A stretch of 28,492 nt of DNA, taken from positions 1 through 28,492 of the forward strand of contig CAMBDN010000005.1 of NCBI GenBank assembly GCA_945865355.1. The letters run 5' to 3'. The notes under the pieces were generated by a model. The model was not told the origin of the DNA and ran no database searches. It saw only the letters and a program-made list of their open reading frames with translations. The position numbers were made by a program, and so were the translations under genes. The stretch is from Legionella genomosp. 1 (GTDB lineage Bacteria > Pseudomonadota > Gammaproteobacteria > Legionellales > Legionellaceae). Shown here one piece after another: positions 24,493 to 28,492 of this stretch; the first letter of the stretch is position 1, and every line of letters begins with the position of its first letter.

Positions 24493-26064
24493 ATGCCAAG
24501 AAATAGCGAGTTAAGAACCGTCATACCGAACCATTGGTATACTACTGCACACATTACCGAAGTTGGTGAAGCGTGGGAGCGGGCGGGGAGGAATCGTCTA
24601 TTTTTGTCGCCGGAAGTGATTTCTACAACGGGCGTGATGCTTCACAGACCAGAAATAATTAATAAAACTGCGCTGATGCAAGAGCACGTTAACAACGTGT
24701 CGATGTATCCATCTAGTTTCCTGCTGATAATTAATCAAGGTGGCAATCATTGGACCTCTATTGCCATTGCTATTTTAAAACGTCAAGAAAAGATAAATAT
24801 TAATATGTCTTTCTCAGATTCATTGGGTGATGGTAGTTTGCCTACATCTATCAGAGAAGAAATGCAGCGCATTGAAAAATTATTTCACAAAAAATATGGT
24901 TCACAAGACATAGTTGTCACACAAGCGGTTTATCAACATGCTTGGCGACAATCTGATATAGCATCTTGCGGGCCATATGCTTTGAAAAACGGGGCAAGAT
25001 GTCTAGCCGGTAAAGGCCTTGAACTAAATCCAGGTCGGACGGTTATTCGTCAAGAACAGCTGGATGTCATGACGCGTAGCACAGCAATCAAAGGCTGCTC
25101 GACAAACAATGAAATTGATGAAATCCTGGTTGATTGGATGACTCATCGACTGAAAAATAATTTAAATTATGTTGTTTCTTCTCCTCTAGGAGTAGAGTGC
25201 ATATGTAAAAGGCATGCTGAGCTTTATGGTGTAAGTAGGGCTTTGGTCCGACAGAAATTTATTGATGAGTATGGTTACGCTGATTCTGCTGCTGGAACAA
25301 TACATCATCGTGCTGTTATGACCCGAATGCAAGAATTGATGCATAGCAGTGAAATTATTCGTAAATTGGCAACTCCGGCGCAGTTCGATGCCCAAATAAA
25401 ATCTTTGCGCCACAGAAATTCGATGAAATCGATAGAGTTGATTCGCATAGCGATTAACAAAGCGTCTGGAGATAATATTTTTTCCTATGGCGCAATGGCT
25501 AAAATTATTGATTTTTTAGCGCGTGGTCACGTTGCCGAAGCGGTTGAAATGCTAACCAAGACAGTTACTGATCTAAATGCTGTAGAACCTTGTTTATCGG
25601 CAATTGCTGAAATGGCAGGATCACGTGAAATAGAAAAAGATTATTCATTAAAATTAATTGGGTTGGCCAAGGCTTATCGTGCGATCTATCAATCTGCAAG
25701 TGTAATAAAAACAATGGAATCTCCTACAGATGCACCAAGATGGTTACTCAAAGAACAAATGAATCTATTGAACTCGGCGATTATCCGCAATGATGCTTCG
25801 TTGCTAATGCGGGTGGCCTACGTATTGCAAGATTTCTGTTCGGCTTTGGCCGAAATGGTAACCTTTGGTCAGTGGGAGCCTAAGTTCAGAAAGATTAATG
25901 CGATTGAGACAAAATTAAAAACCAGCTCAAGTTCGGTTACTCGAGAAAATTATCAAAGAGAGTTGGAGAGTGTGCAATGTTTGTATGATGCACAAATAAT
26001 ATTAACACGTGGGGTTTCGGTGTCTAGCGAACGATCCATGATGGACGTAAATATGGGTTTTTAG
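24493..26064 (+). CDS. Candidate secreted effector: clan CE (Ulp1/ElaD-like) cysteine protease
   Basis: This 523-residue protein (530 if ATG 24472 is used) shows the clan CE catalytic order. His86 is in GGNHWTSIAI, Asp109 in MSFSDSLGD, Gln153 in WRQSD and Cys159 in ASCGPYALKNG. The Q-x5-C-G spacing and the H-W/FSDS pair match Ulp1/SENP, ElaD/SseL/ChlaDub deubiquitinases and relatives. YopJ-type acetyltransferases share the fold. In bacteria such proteins are mostly delivered into host cells to remove ubiquitin-like modifiers or acetylate targets. Residues 215-515 are helical, with no membrane span or known domain I can name. No Sec signal is present. It stands alone after greA with a candidate promoter, and a decayed gene fragment follows. 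Catalytic class is fairly secure; substrate and secretion route are inferred. Confidence 0.75.
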   Translation: MPRNSELRTVIPNHWYTTAHITEVGEAWERAGRNRLFLSPEVISTTGVMLHRPEIINKTALMQEHVNNVSMYPSSFLLIINQGGNHWTSIAIAILKRQEKININMSFSDSLGDGSLPTSIREEMQRIEKLFHKKYGSQDIVVTQAVYQHAWRQSDIASCGPYALKNGARCLAGKGLELNPGRTVIRQEQLDVMTRSTAIKGCSTNNEIDEILVDWMTHRLKNNLNYVVSSPLGVECICKRHAELYGVSRALVRQKFIDEYGYADSAAGTIHHRAVMTRMQELMHSSEIIRKLATPAQFDAQIKSLRHRNSMKSIELIRIAINKASGDNIFSYGAMAKIIDFLARGHVAEAVEMLTKTVTDLNAVEPCLSAIAEMAGSREIEKDYSLKLIGLAKAYRAIYQSASVIKTMESPTDAPRWLLKEQMNLLNSAIIRNDASLLMRVAYVLQDFCSALAEMVTFGQWEPKFRKINAIETKLKTSSSSVTRENYQRELESVQCLYDAQIILTRGVSVSSERSMMDVNMGF

Positions 26065-26074
26065 TAATCAATAA

Positions 26075-26338
26075 AACTATTATTTTAACATTTCTATCCA
26101 ATCTATAACATGTACCATACTTGTATTTGATAAAGATGAGAGGGCTATTGGCTTGGTGGTGGGTCTGACGGATGCAAGCCATCCAAATAAGGCCATAAAA
26201 TCGGCAATAGAGTCGCTTTCTTAAGCCGAGCCGATGAGGGCTGTTAATAAGAGAGATGTGCCCAATGTTTTAATGGTTCAAGATAACTTTATTGCCCAAA
26301 AAGTCGAAGAAGCATTACTCACGGCGCTAAATAAATAG
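26075..26338 (+). pseudogene. Decayed fragment resembling a response-regulator receiver region
   Basis: In one frame from 26075 the translation contains ILVFDKDERAIGLVVGLTDA and then a TAA at 26222-26224. In the same frame it continues VPNVLMVQDNFIAQKVEEAL to TAG at 26336-26338. The second part resembles the start of receiver domains in hybrid histidine kinases (ILLVEDNxIAQKVA..LL), and the first part resembles the GLT(A)DA region of a preceding domain. There is no good start codon and no complete domain, so I read it as the remnant of a sensor-kinase gene broken by a stop and an upstream deletion. It fills most of the 329-bp gap between two real genes. The similarity is from memory and is modest. 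Confidence 0.4.
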
Positions 26339-26352
26339 TTAATTAGTTAATT

Positions 26353-26376
26353 CGGCTTTCCTTTTTTGAAAAGCCG
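26353..26376. terminator. Bidirectional terminator hairpin
   Basis: CGGCTTT (26353-26359) pairs with AAAGCCG (26370-26376) around a T-rich loop, with further T's just downstream on the plus strand. It lies 18 bp before the end of the convergent phosphatase gene and could stop transcription from both sides. Confidence 0.6.
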
Positions 26377-26393
26377 GTTGTTTAACAAATTAC

Positions 26394-27071
26394 CTAAGGA
26401 ATGTAATAGTAAGGATTAGGTAGTTTAAAAGATTTTTCGGCATTTGCTCCTTTCAAATCACTGTATTGATCGCCAATGTCAGCAATGATGGTGTAACCCT
26501 GTTTACGGATCTCAGCTCTTGCTTGTGTTTTTAATGGGATAATTGACGTTAATTTATAATTGATGGGTCGCAGATATAGGCCTGACCAATCATGATACCC
26601 CGCCGATTTTAAGTTCTTAATAGTCGCCTCACGCCCAGCTTCCCTTCTCCCAGTCACGAAAAATATAGCCACGCCTTGCTTTAAGGCATGACTATAAAGC
26701 GATAGCATGGGTTTGATTGCGGGTGCGTCGGCTGCGAGCACTTCTTGAAATAATTGCTCGCGATTGGCCACAAATTGACGTGCAGCCATTCTTTTATAAT
26801 TTGACAGGCTGGTTTCATCAATATCAAGAACGATCGCTAATTTTTTAGGATGGGTGCTGTGAGCATTATTTTTTGCTTGTCGAATGATGTAGTGTTGTGC
26901 TTTGGAAATGATTTGATCCAACTCTCGTTGATAGGCACCAGAGTCATGGTAGGCTTGGACCTCACTCCTCAGTACACCGAGGTTAGCGGGCTCTGCAAAA
27001 AGTGATTTTTGTAGCAATATACAGCAAATAATGGTGAAGAATGTATTAATGATCAATTGATTTTTTTTCAT
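26394..27071 (-). CDS. Periplasmic HAD-superfamily acid phosphatase (class B / e(P4)-like, PF03767 type)
   Basis: This 225-residue protein has a Sec signal peptide (cleavage after SLFA, residue 26). The mature enzyme has HAD motif 1 as LDIDETSLSN (nucleophile Asp83, Asp85) and motif 2 as FVTGRRE (Thr140). Lys181 lies in the motif 3 region, and motif 4 is IADIGDQYSDL (Asp198, Asp201). It should remove phosphate from nucleotides or small phosphate esters in the periplasm. The signal peptide contains Cys pairs but no clear lipobox, unlike H. influenzae e(P4), so it is probably soluble. It has its own near-perfect promoter and a short leader, with AAGG about 14 nt before the ATG. It ends in IP shortly before a terminator. 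It is unrelated to the toxin-antitoxin pair upstream. Confidence 0.9.
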   Translation of the reverse strand: MKKNQLIINTFFTIICCILLQKSLFAEPANLGVLRSEVQAYHDSGAYQRELDQIISKAQHYIIRQAKNNAHSTHPKKLAIVLDIDETSLSNYKRMAARQFVANREQLFQEVLAADAPAIKPMLSLYSHALKQGVAIFFVTGRREAGREATIKNLKSAGYHDWSGLYLRPINYKLTSIIPLKTQARAEIRKQGYTIIADIGDQYSDLKGANAEKSFKLPNPYYYIP

Positions 27072-27100
27072 AACAGCCCAAGCCTTTTTGCGAGGAGCGC

Positions 27101-27128
27101 ATTATATCGCGAAAGGGTTGCCTGTCAA
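27101..27128 (-). promoter_or_regulatory. Near-perfect sigma-70 promoter of the acid phosphatase
   Basis: On the minus strand TTGACA (27123-27128) and TATAAT (27101-27106) both match consensus at every base, with a 16-bp spacer. The start codon is about 30 nt downstream. Such a promoter implies strong constitutive expression unless repressed. Confidence 0.85.
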
Positions 27129-27150
27129 TAATAGGCGTTTTCCAACTGAC

Positions 27151-27465
27151 CTAAAATGCAATTTTTTTTGGGGCTCTATATTGATTAATTCGGTTTTGAA
27201 ATGATTGATCGAGCTGATGCCAATCTACAATATCAACTTTAAATGGCAAACCAGATTCTTCAAAATCACATTTTAGATTAACAATGGTTGCATAAGGTAA
27301 TGGGCTATTATCATCAATTGCTAAATCCAGATCTGAAAACTTTTTTATATTTATCCCCGCACGTGAGCCGAATACCCACACAATGGCACTTTGGGGAAGA
27401 TTGCGTTTTAATATTTGTTGAACAGTGATTAGTTCTTCGGCTGTGATTTGTATAGAGGTTTTCAT
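27151..27465 (-). CDS. mntA: MntA-type minimal nucleotidyltransferase (antitoxin)
   Basis: This 104-residue protein is a minimal nucleotidyltransferase. It has the exact GSx10DxD motif (Gly33-Ser34, Asp45, Asp47 in VFGSRAGINIKKFSDLDLAID), and Asp78 (KVDIVDW) is the third carboxylate. In characterised pairs MntA neutralises HepT by adding AMP units to a tyrosine of the toxin. The frame is open upstream to 27540, but ATG 27465 gives the normal family length. It overlaps the hepT stop as ATGA, typical translational coupling. Here the toxin gene comes first and the antitoxin second, as in the known hepT-mntA operons. No membrane or signal segment is present. Confidence 0.85.
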   Translation of the reverse strand: MKTSIQITAEELITVQQILKRNLPQSAIVWVFGSRAGINIKKFSDLDLAIDDNSPLPYATIVNLKCDFEESGLPFKVDIVDWHQLDQSFQNRINQYRAPKKIAF

Positions 27466-27884
27466 AATGTAAGAAGGCTTTTCTGTAAGGTTAATAAAAG
27501 GTGTTGAGCCTCGTTCAAAAATAAGGGGATTACTGAGCAAACTTGAATTGCTTTCTTCTCACTATAAGTATGACTTGTAATGTTTCTAGCATCTCGATAT
27601 AACTTCCAAGTATCCCAAGCATTTAAAATCAAACCACGCTCTGAAGCCGTTCGAATAAGATCAGGAAACGACATTTGATCAATTATCTCAGCGTTTGGTT
27701 CACTTAACTCTAAATATCTTTTAAGCATTTTGTGCGCCAATTCATAGGTGTATTCAAAACGCTGAATCGTAGCATCACGAACAAATAAATTATTTGATTC
27801 AATTGAATATTTTTGAACAGCTATATCAAGTGAGTTGAGCGCTTGCTGGAAGGATGAGAGATCTAATTTTGGATGATGCGCCAT
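27462..27884 (-). CDS. hepT: HepT-like ribonuclease toxin (HI0074-type)
   Basis: This 140-residue all-helical protein is of the nucleotidyltransferase substrate-binding/HEPN family. The conserved R-x4-H-x-Y motif is present (Arg100, His105, Tyr107 in RNITSHTY), preceded by WDTWKLYRDA. In HepT toxins this motif forms the RNase site at the dimer interface, and the tyrosine is the AMPylation target of MntA. The N-terminal helix region (RFEYTYELAHKMLKRYLE) also matches the HI0074 group. ATG 27884 has only a weak ribosome site. It overlaps mntA by 4 bp. With both motifs intact the pair is probably functional and may help retain this locus or respond to phage. No mobile-element ends are seen nearby. 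Confidence 0.85.
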   Translation of the reverse strand: MAHHPKLDLSSFQQALNSLDIAVQKYSIESNNLFVRDATIQRFEYTYELAHKMLKRYLELSEPNAEIIDQMSFPDLIRTASERGLILNAWDTWKLYRDARNITSHTYSEKKAIQVCSVIPLFLNEAQHLLLTLQKSLLTL

Positions 27885-28094
27885 CGTGATATCTATTCGC
27901 TAATAAAAAAATATTATCCCTGAAATTGCCACGCCAATCCATATACAAAACAGCATTAATATTCCATTGCATAATAAGGTTGGATTGAGGTAATATGCGC
28001 CCTTTCTTTAAATAGAACTGAAATAGTACTATATTTTAACTATATAGATGATTGTTGTAGTGATTCATATACACTAGTGGGGCTGTTAATTAAG

Positions 28095-28116
28095 ACCTAA
28101 ACGGTACTAGATTATT
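28095..28116 (+). promoter_or_regulatory. Possible Rrf2-type operator upstream of the SUF regulator
   Basis: A GACCTAAACGGTACTAGA stretch here loosely resembles IscR/SufR-type binding sites (a GAC...ACT core) and lies directly before the ribosome site. A second AT-rich inverted repeat, CTATAT/ATATAG, lies at 28029-28047. Autoregulation is common in this family, but the match is weak. The 247-bp gap 27885-28131 otherwise holds only AT-rich sequence. Confidence 0.25.
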
Positions 28117-28131
28117 GAAGGTAGGAATGAT

Positions 28132-28492
28132 ATGCTTCGCATCAGTAAATTGGCCGATTATGGAACAGTTGTGATGGTGTACCTTGCGAAGTACCCACAC
28201 CAATTGTGTAATGCGCGCGACATAGCATTACACACACATCTTGCTGTGCCGACGGTTAGTAAATTGTTGAAACGATTAACAGCTGCCGGGTTATTGACCT
28301 CTGTACGAGGCGCTGCGGGTGGGTATCGTTTGCAACGGCCAGCAACAGAGATGTCTGTTGCTGAGATCATCTATGCGTTGGATGAGTATCGAGGGTTGAC
28401 GCAATGCAGTTTACAACCGAATGAATGTTCTTTGCAGGGTGTGTGTCATATTCAGGGCAATTGGCAATTGATTAGCCAGGCGATAGAGTCCG
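28132..28492 (+). CDS. Rrf2-family SUF iron-sulfur assembly regulator (3' end beyond window)
   Basis: The frame is open from ATG 28132 to the window edge, 120 complete codons. The start MLRISKLADYGTVVMVYLA is characteristic of the gammaproteobacterial SUF-system regulator group of the Rrf2/IscR family. A winged helix-turn-helix follows (VPTVSKLLKRLTAAGLLTSVRGAAGGYRL). Three cysteines are spaced as in [2Fe-2S]-binding relatives: Cys92, Cys99 and Cys105 in QCSLQPNECSLQGVC. It probably senses iron-sulfur status and represses a downstream sufBCDS operon that should begin just outside the window. The ribosome site TAGGA lies about 6 nt before the ATG. Only the very C-terminus is missing, because of the window edge. 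Confidence 0.9.
   Translation, partial: MLRISKLADYGTVVMVYLAKYPHQLCNARDIALHTHLAVPTVSKLLKRLTAAGLLTSVRGAAGGYRLQRPATEMSVAEIIYALDEYRGLTQCSLQPNECSLQGVCHIQGNWQLISQAIES

Noticed and set aside
27466..27540. 25-residue N-terminal extension of MntA
   Set aside because: It lies inside hepT. The ATGA overlap and family length support ATG 27465.

Overview
The window looks like the chromosome of an intracellular-lifestyle gammaproteobacterium, most likely Legionellales (Legionella, Coxiella, Berkiella or relatives). The CarB, GreA, DnaK and GrpE proteins are clearly gammaproteobacterial. The grpE-dnaK-dnaJ-carA...carB-greA order is a broken version of the gammaproteobacterial grpE-dnaK-dnaJ-dapB-carA-carB-greA order. 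Two long orphan proteins look like host-directed cysteine proteases of the kind secreted by Dot/Icm systems. No secretion system is visible here, so 'effector' is an inference.

Layout. 1-1082 (-) is the edge-truncated front of a multi-membrane-span GT87/DUF2029 glycosyltransferase. 1244-3013 (+) is a candidate effector with an N-terminal Cys/His pair, a short internal repeat and a C-terminal hydrophobic hairpin. 3162-6221 (+) is hemE followed by two tandem YheT-type alpha/beta hydrolases, about 77% identical by my ungapped count. 6287-8114 (-) holds a small secreted Cys-containing protein and a class II DAHP synthase. 8282-12181 (+) is grpE-dnaK-dnaJ, with a consensus sigma-32 promoter before dnaK. 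12369-16139 (+) is carA-metK-ahcY, with a roughly 90-bp inverted-repeat element between metK and ahcY. 16197-20431 (-) is a four-gene, overlapping MdtNOP-like efflux operon (HlyD adaptor, FUSC half 1, FUSC half 2, NodT-type outer-membrane lipoprotein). FUSC half 1 carries a hexanucleotide microsatellite encoding Asn-Pro repeats. 20598-24318 (+) is carB-greA. 24493-26064 (+) is a second candidate effector with a clan CE (Ulp1/ElaD-like) His-Asp-Gln-Cys catalytic pattern. 26075-26338 is a decayed fragment resembling a two-component receiver domain. 26394-27884 (-) holds a periplasmic HAD acid phosphatase with a near-perfect promoter and a HepT-MntA toxin-antitoxin pair. 28132-end (+) is an edge-truncated Rrf2-family SUF regulator.

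How the parts relate. Housekeeping pathways (heme, aromatic amino acids, chaperones, carbamoyl phosphate, SAM cycle, transcript cleavage) are interrupted by accessory modules. The accessory modules are the efflux operon inserted between carA and carB, two probable effectors, a toxin-antitoxin pair, a duplicated hydrolase and several palindromic intergenic repeats. The most interesting items are the two protease-like effectors and the split FUSC exporter with its microsatellite linker. No rRNA, tRNA, CRISPR array, transposase or integrase was seen.
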